Below, one piece after another: positions 17,671 through 26,710 of a DNA stretch of 45,435 nucleotides. Source of the stretch: Colwellia sp. (GTDB lineage Bacteria > Pseudomonadota > Gammaproteobacteria > Enterobacterales > Alteromonadaceae); the NCBI GenBank assembly GCA_022969175.1, contig JALJPB010000033.1, positions 1 through 45,435 on the forward strand. The letters are read 5' to 3'. How positions within the stretch are numbered: the stretch's first letter is position 1; each line of letters opens with the position of its first letter. Both the position numbers and the translations under genes were made by a program. Below the pieces are notes generated by a model. The model was not told the origin of the DNA. It did no database searches and saw nothing but the letters and a program-made list of their open reading frames with translations.

Positions 17671-20600
17671 ATGCTCGTTAATATAATAAAACTATTTTCT
17701 ATAAAATTATTGCTCCTGATAATTATGACAAACGCATTTGCGCAGCCTCTAAATAAGCCTGCGGTTGAATCATTCGAAAATAATTCAGTACTCGATTATT
17801 ATCAGCACAGTGACCATAGCCAATTATCATTAAGCAAAAAACATTACAAATTCGGCCAGCAATCATTATTGTGGAAATGGCAAGGAAGAAACAATTTAAC
17901 CACTCAGCATTTTAGACATCTTAGCCATGATCAAAGTCCACTAAAATACGGTAAATACTTTCCTGCAAGTCCAAATTTGATCATTTCCCTCTATAGTGAA
18001 AAGATTCAGAAAACTAGTTTAAAGATAAGTTATAGTCATGATAACAAAGAGCAGGTATGGTTTGATTTGCCGCTTAATTTTTCTGGATGGCGTACTGTTT
18101 GGATACCATTTTATGAAATGAAAGGACATCCTCCTAAAAAAAACACTGCAGTAAGTTACGATACTTTTTCGATTAGTAGCACAGGCAGTGGACAAGTTTT
18201 TATTGATGATCTTGTTTTCTCTCAATTTCAGGATGACCGTCATCCCTACCCTAGTGAACAAACGCCATTTATTCAGCAACAAGCACAAGATACGGGAAGC
18301 GATCACTGGATGCCACTGCTTAGCGATTTACAACGAATAAACGACCTGTCGATTTCCGCTTTGCAAAAGAGTGATGCAATACAACTCAACATTATTGAGG
18401 AAAAAATTACGACATTGTTAGATAAGGGAGTATCTGCCCGTAAAAATGCGCGTAAAAACTTTTCCTCATTAAAACGTGATTTTATACAGCTTGGCTTAGT
18501 TGATAATGGCAAAGCAGTTCAAGGCCCACCTTTAACTTACGCACAATCACAAGTCCATTTTAATAAAGCGCAACAAGGAGAAAAACGGCATACGCCATTA
18601 AAAGATTTTGGAAAGTTATTGAAAAAAATGGCGCAATACTACGTCGGCGATTCACAACAATACAAAGCTGACACTGAAAAAATGTTTATCCAAGCAGTAA
18701 GGTATTATTTAGATCAAGGTTGGCAATCAGGCACATCAATGGGCACCTTACACCATATTGGTTATAGTACCAGAGAGCTTACCGAAGCTTTTTACCTGAT
18801 GCGTAAACCTTTACAAAAGGCTGGTATCCTTAACGAGGTAGGCAAAAGTCTGCAATGGATATTTAACCTTGGTAAGCTCTTGGGTAACAAAGAAGGCTTT
18901 CACGCCAATATCGACTATATGAATACTCAGTCGTTTTATCATTTATTAATCATATTCTTAAGTAATGAACCCGATATGAAAGCGTCTTTATTGGAACATT
19001 TCTCAAATTATATTTCCATAATTTTGGCGCAAGATGATAGCAACGGAGTATTTAAAATTGACGGTACTGCGTGGCATCATGGAGGGCATTATCCAGCCTA
19101 CGCTTTAGGCGCTTTTGAAAAAATACCACAATTGATTTATGTACTGTCAGCCAGCCGATTTAAAATAAGTGCAGCAGGACACGCTAACTTTAAAAAAGCC
19201 TTTTTAGCTAGTCGAATTTATAGCCAACCTTTTGATTTTGGTTTTGGTAATGCAGGTCGACATCCTTTTGATGGTTCGTTTTCAGGTTTAAAGCAACAAT
19301 ATTTACAACTCGCTTTGGCGGGAGACCCACAACATATTGATCCAATTGATAAAGACGTGGCATCCGCTTATTTACGGTTGTGGGGCGATGAAGATCAAAC
19401 TAATCGAGCGTTATTCAAACAGCACAGTATTACTGCTGAAAACTTAACGGGTTATTACAGCTTCCCTTACGCGGCAACCGCAGTACATCGAAAAAAAGAT
19501 TGGGCAGCATTAATTAAGGGTTATAGTAAATATGTTTGGGCATCTGAAATTTATGTTGCCTCTAATCGTTATGGCCGCTACCCCGCTAATGGCACCGTGC
19601 AGTTAATTAATGAATTAGGTGAACAAGGCAGTGGCTTTAGTCAAAATGGTTGGGATTGGAATCGCTTTCCTGGTGCAACGGTGATCAATTTACCTATTGA
19701 GCAACTAGAAACCACTAAACCTTTGTTAATGTTTCGTTCAAATGAATCATTTGCTGGCAGTGTGCAACTTAACAATAATGGTTTGTTTGCTATGCAACTC
19801 AATGAAGATAGAGGCTTTAACCATGAAGGTGATGAAGATGGCCTTCAACCATTAAAGGGTCAGCTAAAAGCCAAAAAATCAGTATTTTCATTTAACGATA
19901 AACTTATTTTTATTGGTACAGACATTACGAGCAGTGATAACCAAAATCCCGTACAAACAAATTTGTTTCAATCTTTTTTGTTTGAACAAACCCAACCACT
20001 CGCAACATCATTGTCAGGACGAGTCACAGAATTTCCTTATAAGGCTACATTGCCATTAACAATGTCTAAAAAGACGTTAACAATTAATGAACACTTACCC
20101 AGAAACTGGCTGATTGATCCCTATGGCAATGGTTATCACTTATTGTCGGGAGGTGATGTAACTATCAGCCGTAAACATCAACGCTCTTTACATAACAAAT
20201 ATTCATTACACAGTGGCAAAATGAATCCTAAAGGTGGAGGGATAAGTACAACTGAAGGCGACTTTGCCAGTGCTTGGTTTAATCATGGTATAGCGCCTAA
20301 AAATGGTTCTTACCAGTACGTTGTTTACCCTTTTATCGTCAAAATTACAAACCAAGAAGAGATAGATAATTTTGCTAAAATAACGAGTACAAATCAAACG
20401 TATCAAGTTCTTCAGGCAAATAGTCAAGCACATATTGTTAGCGATCTAACGACCAAGACCACAGGCTATGCTATTTTCTCTACAAAAGAACGGATAGAAC
20501 ACGGTTTATTAACTTCAACTTCAGCACCGGCGCTAGTGATGATCCAACAACTGGATAGTCACACCGCAACGTTAAGCGTAGTTCAGCCTGATCTTAACTT

Positions 20601-20787
20601 CGCCCAATTAAAACCAATTGAAGGTTATAGCCAACCAGTCACCTTAACGTTAACACTTAAAGGTGAATGGAAAACACAAAAAAATGAGAAGATAACATCC
20701 GTCAATTATTCCCAAGGAAATACTGTAATCACGTTAAATTGCCAACATGGTTTATCTACAGAAGTTAAGTTATACCAAAAGGATTGA
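17671..20787 (+). CDS. Chondroitinase ABC-type lyase (PL8)
   Basis: 1038 residues, close to Proteus vulgaris chondroitinase ABC I (about 1020), which it resembles along its whole length. Order: signal peptide (to NAFAQ, about residue 26); N-terminal jelly-roll (GQQSLLWKWQG... to about 200); helical toroid; beta-sandwich domains to the C-terminus. Catalytic residues by alignment with the Proteus enzyme: His470 and Tyr477 in DGTAWHHGGHYPAY, Arg530 in NAGRHPF, Glu626 in ASEIYVASNRYGRY. It beta-eliminates chondroitin sulfate A/C and dermatan sulfate to unsaturated disaccharides. Expected to be periplasmic or secreted. ATG 17671 has AAGGA upstream; a palindromic operator is 79 bp upstream. This is the strongest evidence for the substrate of the locus. 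Confidence 0.93.
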   Translation: MLVNIIKLFSIKLLLLIIMTNAFAQPLNKPAVESFENNSVLDYYQHSDHSQLSLSKKHYKFGQQSLLWKWQGRNNLTTQHFRHLSHDQSPLKYGKYFPASPNLIISLYSEKIQKTSLKISYSHDNKEQVWFDLPLNFSGWRTVWIPFYEMKGHPPKKNTAVSYDTFSISSTGSGQVFIDDLVFSQFQDDRHPYPSEQTPFIQQQAQDTGSDHWMPLLSDLQRINDLSISALQKSDAIQLNIIEEKITTLLDKGVSARKNARKNFSSLKRDFIQLGLVDNGKAVQGPPLTYAQSQVHFNKAQQGEKRHTPLKDFGKLLKKMAQYYVGDSQQYKADTEKMFIQAVRYYLDQGWQSGTSMGTLHHIGYSTRELTEAFYLMRKPLQKAGILNEVGKSLQWIFNLGKLLGNKEGFHANIDYMNTQSFYHLLIIFLSNEPDMKASLLEHFSNYISIILAQDDSNGVFKIDGTAWHHGGHYPAYALGAFEKIPQLIYVLSASRFKISAAGHANFKKAFLASRIYSQPFDFGFGNAGRHPFDGSFSGLKQQYLQLALAGDPQHIDPIDKDVASAYLRLWGDEDQTNRALFKQHSITAENLTGYYSFPYAATAVHRKKDWAALIKGYSKYVWASEIYVASNRYGRYPANGTVQLINELGEQGSGFSQNGWDWNRFPGATVINLPIEQLETTKPLLMFRSNESFAGSVQLNNNGLFAMQLNEDRGFNHEGDEDGLQPLKGQLKAKKSVFSFNDKLIFIGTDITSSDNQNPVQTNLFQSFLFEQTQPLATSLSGRVTEFPYKATLPLTMSKKTLTINEHLPRNWLIDPYGNGYHLLSGGDVTISRKHQRSLHNKYSLHSGKMNPKGGGISTTEGDFASAWFNHGIAPKNGSYQYVVYPFIVKITNQEEIDNFAKITSTNQTYQVLQANSQAHIVSDLTTKTTGYAIFSTKERIEHGLLTSTSAPALVMIQQLDSHTATLSVVQPDLNFAQLKPIEGYSQPVTLTLTLKGEWKTQKNEKITSVNYSQGNTVITLNCQHGLSTEVKLYQKD

Positions 20788-20808
20788 ATAAGTCAGCTCT
20801 TAAGTAGA

Positions 20809-20839
20809 GAAGTCTCATCACAATATTTGATGAGACTTC
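20809..20839 (+). terminator. Hairpin after chondroitinase ABC
   Basis: GAAGTCTCATCA (20809-20820) pairs perfectly over 12 bp with TGATGAGACTTC (20828-20839). There is no clear T run, so it may be a transcript-stabilising hairpin or a weak terminator. Confidence 0.55.
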
Positions 20840-20933
20840 ATAAAGACAACAGAGCAAATATTTAAAGCCTTTGTTAAAAACTTAAGATAACAGTTTCTCA
20901 AGATTATTCTTGATATGTTTACCAATGACTACT

Positions 20934-21167
20934 TAACCTGAACTCGGGATAATGAGTGTTTGATGTTTAATAAAAATTCAATCACTTACTGTGATATAGG
21001 TACTTAACAATATATCTAAAAGCATTATGTACTCAATCAATGTTTCAATTTATTCGATTATCAAGGCAAAACGTTTATGAATAGCGGGCTATTTATCGAC
21101 GTTTTAACGCGGGGAATCGGATAAAGGGGAATATTGAGCAAGTACTGCTTAACCCGAGTTCAGGTTA
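20934..21167. mobile_element. Putative MITE-like element with 15-bp inverted termini
   Basis: TAACCTGAACTCGGG (20934-20948) and its exact reverse complement CCCGAGTTCAGGTTA (21153-21167) enclose about 204 bp without coding capacity. The layout fits a non-autonomous insertion-sequence derivative. No convincing target-site duplication is visible. It fills most of the otherwise empty 20840-21288 gap. Confidence 0.55.
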
Positions 21168-21288
21168 CTTACTAATAGTGCGGTGTTTTAGAGTAACAAT
21201 AGACAGAGATTAAAGTATTAAGCCCCCTCTAATAATGAACATAAAGACAATATTTACAAAATTACAACGTAGCAATATTAACAAACTG

Positions 21289-22134
21289 TTATTTTAACGT
21301 AGAAACGGTAATGTTCCGGTAAGTTGCAGATTTTCTCCACATTTGACGTAGTCCAATGCGCCCCTCTTTCACTAAAGGAAACTTAGAGGTATTCCAAGAA
21401 AACAAACGACTTTTCTTATTTTTATTAGTAACTTGCATAAACAACTCATGCTGTTTTTTTATTACTATAATATGATACGTTTCATTAGGAACAAAAAAGC
21501 CAGAGGTAAATACATCGCCTTCAATAACCGTATCGGTCCTAAAAACGTCCCCTTCTTTAACAGGGTAGCGTCGCGCTCTAATATAATCTTTATCAACCCC
21601 AATATCGTCTTTACCGTAGGAGGCATAACTAATGTGTAGCAAGTTCATATGATTAAAATATGTTTTCATATAAGGAATATTTCTCAACTCGCGCCATTGG
21701 CCAATATCTTTATGATAAATACCATCCTCCACGCCTGTTGCTTGCACATAAAGCATGGTTGCCCATTTATTTTCAGTATCTAAACGGGTGAAATCATATT
21801 CAATTTTTATATCGCCAACAAAATTTTTTTTTGTCCACAACACAGCATGATGACTAGGGTCCATTTCTATTTCACCCGTTGTAAATGTCATACCGTTTTC
21901 TGAATGAGTAATATGCGCTTCTTTCCCATCCAGAAACCATTTCTCTTGCCAATTATAGCGACCATTGTCATTAAATTTTTGCTGCCAAAAATAGGCTTTA
22001 TTGAGCGCGTCAAACGTAGTTTGAGGGCTTAATATTTTGGCCTCTATATGTGTTTTACTCATGGCATTAGGTACAGTTCCACTTAGTTGAATAAGTGATA
22101 AGGTTACAATAATATACAACATGTTTTTCTTCAT
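21289..22134 (-). CDS. DUF1961-family secreted protein (concanavalin-like fold), function unknown
   Basis: 281 residues with a signal peptide ending near NAMS (about residue 26). The body (FWQQKFNDNGRYNWQEKWFLDGKEA..., IEMDPSHHAVLWTKKNFVGDIKIEYDFTRLD, GRIGLRQMWRKSATYRNITV) resembles DUF1961/YesU-type proteins, predicted to have a lectin/glucanase-like jelly roll and often found next to lyases. No catalytic role can be assigned; substrate binding or a side activity on oligosaccharides is possible. The start at 22134 has GAGAGG upstream; a longer TTG-started frame to 22170 is rejected. A hexamer repeat tract lies 41 bp upstream. It follows the truncated sulfatase on the same strand. Confidence 0.78.
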   Translation of the reverse strand: MKKNMLYIIVTLSLIQLSGTVPNAMSKTHIEAKILSPQTTFDALNKAYFWQQKFNDNGRYNWQEKWFLDGKEAHITHSENGMTFTTGEIEMDPSHHAVLWTKKNFVGDIKIEYDFTRLDTENKWATMLYVQATGVEDGIYHKDIGQWRELRNIPYMKTYFNHMNLLHISYASYGKDDIGVDKDYIRARRYPVKEGDVFRTDTVIEGDVFTSGFFVPNETYHIIVIKKQHELFMQVTNKNKKSRLFSWNTSKFPLVKEGRIGLRQMWRKSATYRNITVSTLK

Positions 22135-22174
22135 AAAACCTCTCTGCTTAATAAAAAAAGTGAGAACCAACGAC

Positions 22175-22210
22175 TTTTCATTTTCATTTTCATTTTCATT
22201 TTCATTTTCA
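22175..22210. repeat. 6-bp tandem repeat (TTTTCA)6 upstream of the DUF1961 gene
   Basis: Six exact copies of TTTTCA (TGAAAA on the gene strand), 41 bp upstream of the start codon, where copy number could alter promoter spacing or leader structure. Confidence 0.95.
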
Positions 22211-22273
22211 TTTAAAAAGTGATGTTAACTCCGATTATTTAGAGCAAATATAACAACTGTCTTTTCAACAAGT

Positions 22274-22762
22274 CTATAGAAGCCAATAGGGGATCCCATT
22301 TTGGTTTTGCCACTGCTGCAAACGCTGCTCTAAAAAGTCACTGGTAAATTTACTCATACCTGCGGGTAACTGATTATATTTAGGTATCCATTGTCTTAAT
22401 GAATTTTTAACCTGTAAATAAGCTTCATCGTTTGCTACGTTTTCATGTTCACCGTCATCAATTTGATGATCATATAGCTCTTCACTAACATCACGATACG
22501 GGATATGCCGCCAACGCTCATTTCTGATAGCATTATTACCATTGCCCCAGGTAGTAGTTGCCGGAATATTGCGTTGATATTTTGGGTTGTTAAGCAATGT
22601 TGTTAACGACAATCCTTCATTGGAACCAGCAGTTGGTAAGTGGCATAGCGCCGTTAAAGTCGGATAAATATCCAATAAACTGACTACTTGTTCACAAGTT
22701 TGTCCTTCAGCTTTTACCTCGGCTTGTTTAGGCGTTTTTGTCACTAATGGCACATGTTTCAT
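22274..22762 (-). pseudogene. Truncated sulfatase: C-terminal 160 residues only
   Basis: The frame encodes [11 protein letters not shown]..., QVVSLLDIYPTLTALCHLP, NEGLSLTTLLNNP and a C-terminus NGIPYWLL. It parallels the last 160 residues of the Tat-type sulfatase at 24936 (HVPLVIKLPKQ..., NGIPDWLS) almost without gaps. The metal and formylglycine half is missing, so it cannot be an active sulfatase. Homology begins at the His codon near 22758, immediately next to an IS3-type transposase scrap, and the ATG at 22762 looks accidental. It is the remnant of a duplicated sulfatase gene disrupted by an insertion sequence. Confidence 0.85.
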
Positions 22763-22764
22763 GA

Positions 22765-22875
22765 ATTGACCAACCTATGATCCTGCGAGAGTAGAAATCC
22801 ATTACAATTGCTAAATACATCCAGCCTTGACCTGTTCTTAGATAGGTCACATCAACTCCCGAATTCAAACTTATT
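22765..22875 (-). mobile_element. IS3-family transposase fragment
   Basis: The minus strand encodes [20 protein letters not shown] followed by [11 protein letters not shown]. This matches the start of the DDE catalytic core of IS3-family OrfB transposases (pattern DITYIRT..GW.YLAVVMDL.SRRIVGW, first catalytic Asp included). Only about 35 codons remain, with no terminal repeats visible. It is wedged between a full sulfatase gene and a truncated one. Confidence 0.75.
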
Positions 22876-22900
22876 TGTTTGTAAAAATTGCCATCAAATA

Positions 22901-24487
22901 TTATCGATGACAATCTATTTCATTGATAGGGAATAGTGTCACATGACGGTTAAACGAAGGTAGAGAGGCGTTAGGGTGGTCAATAGACTGCAACCAACAA
23001 GCTAACTCTGTATTTAATAGTACTCTATCCTTTTTTGGAATATCTTTCAGTTCGAGATTATTCATCTGATACGGGTCATTTACATTGTCATACAATGCAA
23101 ATAACTGCCCTGAGTTGTTAAGTGCATAAGTATATCGTGCAGTCCTTACACCTACCTCGCCTTCTTTTCCATAGTATAGACTCGATATAGGACGATTAAC
23201 CTTGGTACTTTTTGGATCGATAATTATTGAAGAATAATCGACGCCATCAATATTATCGGGCGTTTTATCTCCTAAGTTTAACAAGCCTAAAAGCGTTGGC
23301 ATAATATCGGGAATACCAAACATAAGGTCATCAATTCGGTGCGACAACTTAAGTGGGTACTTTAAAATGAAAGGGATAGATAGCGATTCTTCCTCAACAA
23401 CATTTTTGCTCATTTTTCCGTGACTTCCCATCATTTCACCGTGATCTGCGGTAAAGATCACAATTGTATTTCCTTCCAAGCCTTGAGATTTTAAGGTTGT
23501 TAATACACGACCAATTTCTCGATCAATTAACGTGATCATTGAAAAATAATACCGAACAAACTTCTCCGCGGTTTTTACGTCAATGTTCGGACGGTTAAGC
23601 AGCTTTATGATGGGTTTATCTTTGTAATAAGTGTTATAAATTTGTTCGTCGGTATCGTTTAAACTCTCATATGGCCCATGCGGTGGTTCCATTGTCCATA
23701 GAATGGAAAACGGTTTTTCCGTATCTCTTTGCTGGCGATTATTTTGTAGATATTCAATGATTCTATCCGCCTGACCCACCGCAGAATAAATGCCGTTGGT
23801 GTGTACTTGCCCATCATTTTTTCCTGCCATAGTGGCAGGATCATTGGAGTATATTAATGGATTTTTGTGCACATGAGATAAATTTTGAAACCAATATTCA
23901 ATACCATGTCGACTTTTCCCTGGCGGAACATAGGTATCAAAATTAGTTTGCTTTATATAATGTCCACCTGGTGCATTTTCGGTACCTTGATAATTGCCCT
24001 GTTGGTCAAACAATGGCTTATTCACATGCCAATGGACTTTGCCGAATAATGCCGTGTTGTAACCTTGTTCAAACAGTACATTAGTCAGAGTTTTTATCTC
24101 CGGTTTGAGTCCAGCCAACCGACCTATATGAGTGTTTTGTGCAACACCATTTTTATTGGGGTACATACCCGACATCAACATCGCACGAAACGGGCTGCAT
24201 AACGGGTAATTAGATATTGCTTGATTAAATACAACGCCTTCAGCCGCTAGTCGGTCAATATTCGGCGTAACAACAGGATCACTTACGCCATTAAGAGCTC
24301 CTTGATATTCTGGCTGACTCCAAAAGCCCATACCAGCTCTACGCATTTGATCAGCCACAATGATAATTACGTTAGTTTTATCTTGAATTTTAACCGATTT
24401 AACAGATCCTGCATAACTTGAAGAAATGAATAAAATCAACGGTAATACGTATAATAAATGATACTTTATTTCACTAAAACTTTTCAT
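22901..24487 (-). CDS. Secreted sulfatase, S1 family (CSPFR type)
   Basis: 528 residues with a signal peptide ending about SSSYA (residue 26). Motifs: VADQMR (Asp46, with Gln where the second Asp usually stands), formylglycine motif [14 protein letters not shown] with Cys97, KVHWH, and the second metal site [14 protein letters not shown]. Cys-x-Pro-x-Arg is preserved although the fourth residue is Phe instead of Ser. It presumably desulfates glycosaminoglycan oligosaccharides; position specificity cannot be read. It is divergent from the small gene at 24675, with a shared palindromic operator 147 bp upstream. Downstream it is followed within 26 bp by IS3 debris, so a few C-terminal residues may have been altered. 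Confidence 0.87.
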   Translation of the reverse strand: MKSFSEIKYHLLYVLPLILFISSSYAGSVKSVKIQDKTNVIIIVADQMRRAGMGFWSQPEYQGALNGVSDPVVTPNIDRLAAEGVVFNQAISNYPLCSPFRAMLMSGMYPNKNGVAQNTHIGRLAGLKPEIKTLTNVLFEQGYNTALFGKVHWHVNKPLFDQQGNYQGTENAPGGHYIKQTNFDTYVPPGKSRHGIEYWFQNLSHVHKNPLIYSNDPATMAGKNDGQVHTNGIYSAVGQADRIIEYLQNNRQQRDTEKPFSILWTMEPPHGPYESLNDTDEQIYNTYYKDKPIIKLLNRPNIDVKTAEKFVRYYFSMITLIDREIGRVLTTLKSQGLEGNTIVIFTADHGEMMGSHGKMSKNVVEEESLSIPFILKYPLKLSHRIDDLMFGIPDIMPTLLGLLNLGDKTPDNIDGVDYSSIIIDPKSTKVNRPISSLYYGKEGEVGVRTARYTYALNNSGQLFALYDNVNDPYQMNNLELKDIPKKDRVLLNTELACWLQSIDHPNASLPSFNRHVTLFPINEIDCHR

Positions 24488-24633
24488 TTTCTTTCAACCT
24501 CAAAACTATCTTTTAACAAATGGTATAAAACTATTTTTGTCACTGTACAAACCAACTTAACCAATTGATTAGACAAATTAAAATATCAATACTAGGATTG
24601 TCAAAAATATTACCTTTAAATAAAACACATCAG

Positions 24634-24653
24634 GTTGTATGATATCATACAAG
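24634..24653. promoter_or_regulatory. Palindromic operator between divergent sulfatase genes
   Basis: GTTGTATGATATCATACAAG differs from the perfect palindrome only at its first base. It lies 22 bp before the small gene at 24675 and 147 bp before the minus-strand sulfatase. Confidence 0.78.
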
Positions 24654-24674
24654 ACAAACTAATTTAGTGTAAAT

Positions 24675-24935
24675 ATGCAATACTTTCAAAGCGTCTTTTT
24701 AATAATATTTATCAGCTGCGTTCCATTTTCCGCTTGGTCAAATCAACCACAGTTAAATTTCTTTGAAGAAAAGCCAACTACAATTCCAAACCAAGTGACA
24801 ATTACTTTGCATGGTAATAGGAAAGGCGGAGAAATTAATTATCAAGTAAGCACACTAGGCAATAATCAAACTTTAGTGATCATAAACACTATGGCGGGTG
24901 CTCCAATACAACTAACACTATCGAGAGAGAAATAA
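24675..24935 (+). CDS. Small secreted protein: signal peptide joined to a PL8 C-terminal tail
   Basis: 86 residues: signal peptide (FLIIFISCVPFSAWS), a short linker, then NQVTITLHGNRKGGEINYQVSTLG... ending in APIQLTLSREK. The last 50 residues resemble the extreme C-terminus of the PL8 lyases here (QPVTLTLTLKGEW..., NTVITLNCQHGLSTEVKLYQ in the ABC-type; VTLTLHGNW...DGLPVELKLRAV in the other). It therefore looks like a PL8 gene that lost about 950 codons in frame but kept its promoter, export signal and last beta-strands. Whether the product has a function (binding, folding decoy) or is debris is open. The stop TAA is immediately followed by the ATG of the next sulfatase, so it may act as a translational leader. 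Confidence 0.7.
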   Translation: MQYFQSVFLIIFISCVPFSAWSNQPQLNFFEEKPTTIPNQVTITLHGNRKGGEINYQVSTLGNNQTLVIINTMAGAPIQLTLSREK

Positions 24936-26522
24936 ATGAAACTATCAAGACGTTCTTTTCTACAAATTTCTGGTGCCGCCGCTGTTCTTAGTGGCACCAG
25001 CTTAACAGGCTGTTCCAGCAAAGCATCACCACCTAACGTGCTTTTTATATCTGTTGATGATTTAAACGACTGGATAGGCGCACTTAAAGGGCATCCTCAA
25101 GCGCGTACCCCTAATATAGATAAACTGATGAACAGTGGTACTAATTTTACTAGCGCTCACTGTAGTGCACCCGTTTGCTCAGCCTCTCGCAACTCATTAT
25201 TGACTGGATTAAAGCCAAGCACTACTGGTTGGTATACCAATGCGAAATTTCAAGAAACGGCTGATGAATTACTAGGTGATACACCTACTCTGCCTGAGCA
25301 CTTTAAGAATAACGGTTACAAAACTATGGCGGGTGGCAAAGTTTTTCATATGGGAACTTCTGATTATCGCCATGACAAACAATGGCATGAAACATTGCCT
25401 TATTATGAGATCACGAATCAATATTTACTTGATCGTGGTTATGGCTATGCTCGATTTGGCGGCAAGGATCATAAATATTATCCATTCCCAAAAGATGGGG
25501 GGCAAATAGTACAGGGGTTAGGTGCTGATACACCAGGTAAGTCATTGTGTTGGGGGGCATTAGACAGGAAAGACATTCCACATAATGGTGTTATGCCAGA
25601 TGAATATATTGCCAATTGGGCAGTTGAACAACTCAGCAAAGAGTATCAACAACCATTTTTTCTCGCTGCAGGATTTATCCGACCTCATGTGCCTTTTACC
25701 GCACCGAAAGAATATTTTGACCTATTTCCGCTTGATGACATTATCATGCCTGATATTATCGAAGATGAAATGAGCGACATTCCTCGCTATGGTAAGGCCA
25801 TGGCGCTAGGCATTATCCCTGGCGGGGATCACAATGCCGTCACTAAACTTGGTCCTACTTTTTGGAAAGAATTAATTAGGGCAAATTTGGCCTGCATTGC
25901 CTTTGTTGACGCTCAAGTTGGTAAGGTGCTTGATGCACTTGAACAAAGTCGGCATAAAGATAATACCCTAGTAATACTGTGGTCTGATCATGGTCAAAAT
26001 TTTGGTGAACATAAAAACTGGCGAAAACAAAGTTTATGGGAAGAATCAACCCATGTGCCCTTAGTTATCAAACTACCCAAGCAAGTTCAAGGGCAAAAAT
26101 GTCATCAAGTGGTTAGCCTATTGGATATTTACCCAACCTTAACTCAGTTATGTCAATTGCCCGATGTGCCGAGCAATGAAGGGTTATCCTTGAATACATT
26201 AATAAATAATCCTGAGCATAATCGTAGCCAACCGGCAATTACCACTTGGGGCTATAAAAACCATTCAGTTAGAGACGAGCATTGGCGTTATATTCAATAT
26301 CGCGATGGCAGTGAAGAGCTTTATAATCATCAAAACGATGCTCATGAACATTACAATTTAGCAAAAAATACAAAATATAACGCCATAAAAGAGAAATTGA
26401 AGTTATGGCTACCAAAAGAGAATAAATTGCCTAGCCATATGAGTGAATGGGATGAAGACTTTTTAGAACAGCGCTTAAATAAATGGCAGCAAGAAAATGG
26501 TATTCCAGACTGGTTAAGCTAA
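24936..26522 (+). CDS. Sulfatase with Tat-like signal and lipobox (iduronate-2-sulfatase-like, CSASR)
   Basis: 528 residues. N-terminus MKLSRRSFLQISG matches the twin-arginine motif, and the hydrophobic stretch ends in a lipobox LTGC (Cys26), so it is probably a Tat-exported lipoprotein. Metal site SVDDLNDW (Asp41, Asp42); formylglycine motif CSASRNSLLTG with Cys81, the Cys-x-Ala-x-Arg variant; second site WSDHGQNFGEHKNW. The layout VDDLNDWIG...HPQARTPNIDKL resembles iduronate-2-sulfatase-type S1 enzymes, which suggests removal of a uronate 2-O-sulfate as in dermatan sulfate (inference). It starts directly after the small PL8-tail gene, sharing its operator. A C-terminal fragment of a close paralog lies at 22274. 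Confidence 0.88.
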   Translation: MKLSRRSFLQISGAAAVLSGTSLTGCSSKASPPNVLFISVDDLNDWIGALKGHPQARTPNIDKLMNSGTNFTSAHCSAPVCSASRNSLLTGLKPSTTGWYTNAKFQETADELLGDTPTLPEHFKNNGYKTMAGGKVFHMGTSDYRHDKQWHETLPYYEITNQYLLDRGYGYARFGGKDHKYYPFPKDGGQIVQGLGADTPGKSLCWGALDRKDIPHNGVMPDEYIANWAVEQLSKEYQQPFFLAAGFIRPHVPFTAPKEYFDLFPLDDIIMPDIIEDEMSDIPRYGKAMALGIIPGGDHNAVTKLGPTFWKELIRANLACIAFVDAQVGKVLDALEQSRHKDNTLVILWSDHGQNFGEHKNWRKQSLWEESTHVPLVIKLPKQVQGQKCHQVVSLLDIYPTLTQLCQLPDVPSNEGLSLNTLINNPEHNRSQPAITTWGYKNHSVRDEHWRYIQYRDGSEELYNHQNDAHEHYNLAKNTKYNAIKEKLKLWLPKENKLPSHMSEWDEDFLEQRLNKWQQENGIPDWLS

Positions 26523-26670
26523 TTAACACAATTTAAGTTAATAGTGATCTTTAATCACATTTTGTAATAAGATGAAATGGTATAGGATGTGATTAAAAAT
26601 AGCACCGCATAAACGATTCATAATAAAATGCTTAGCTAAGAAATAGCTGCTAGCTGCTTATTGGATTTAA

Positions 26671-26703
26671 AATAGAGCCTATTAAAATAATAAAGGCTCT
26701 ATT
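26671..26703 (-). terminator. Terminator after the heparinase II/III-type lyase
   Basis: AATAGAGCCT (26671-26680) pairs perfectly with AGGCTCTATT (26694-26703); on the minus strand it is followed by TTTTAAA. It begins 8 bp past the stop of the minus-strand lyase. Confidence 0.75.
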
Positions 26704-26710
26704 ACAGATT

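Noticed and set aside
22274..22762. Reading the sulfatase fragment as a functional small protein
   Set aside because: It has no signal peptide, no metal or formylglycine motif, and its ATG arises at the junction with IS3 debris.
23085..23100. TTGTCATACAATG, similar to an operator half-site
   Set aside because: It lies deep within a sulfatase coding region and lacks the central ATGATATCAT core.
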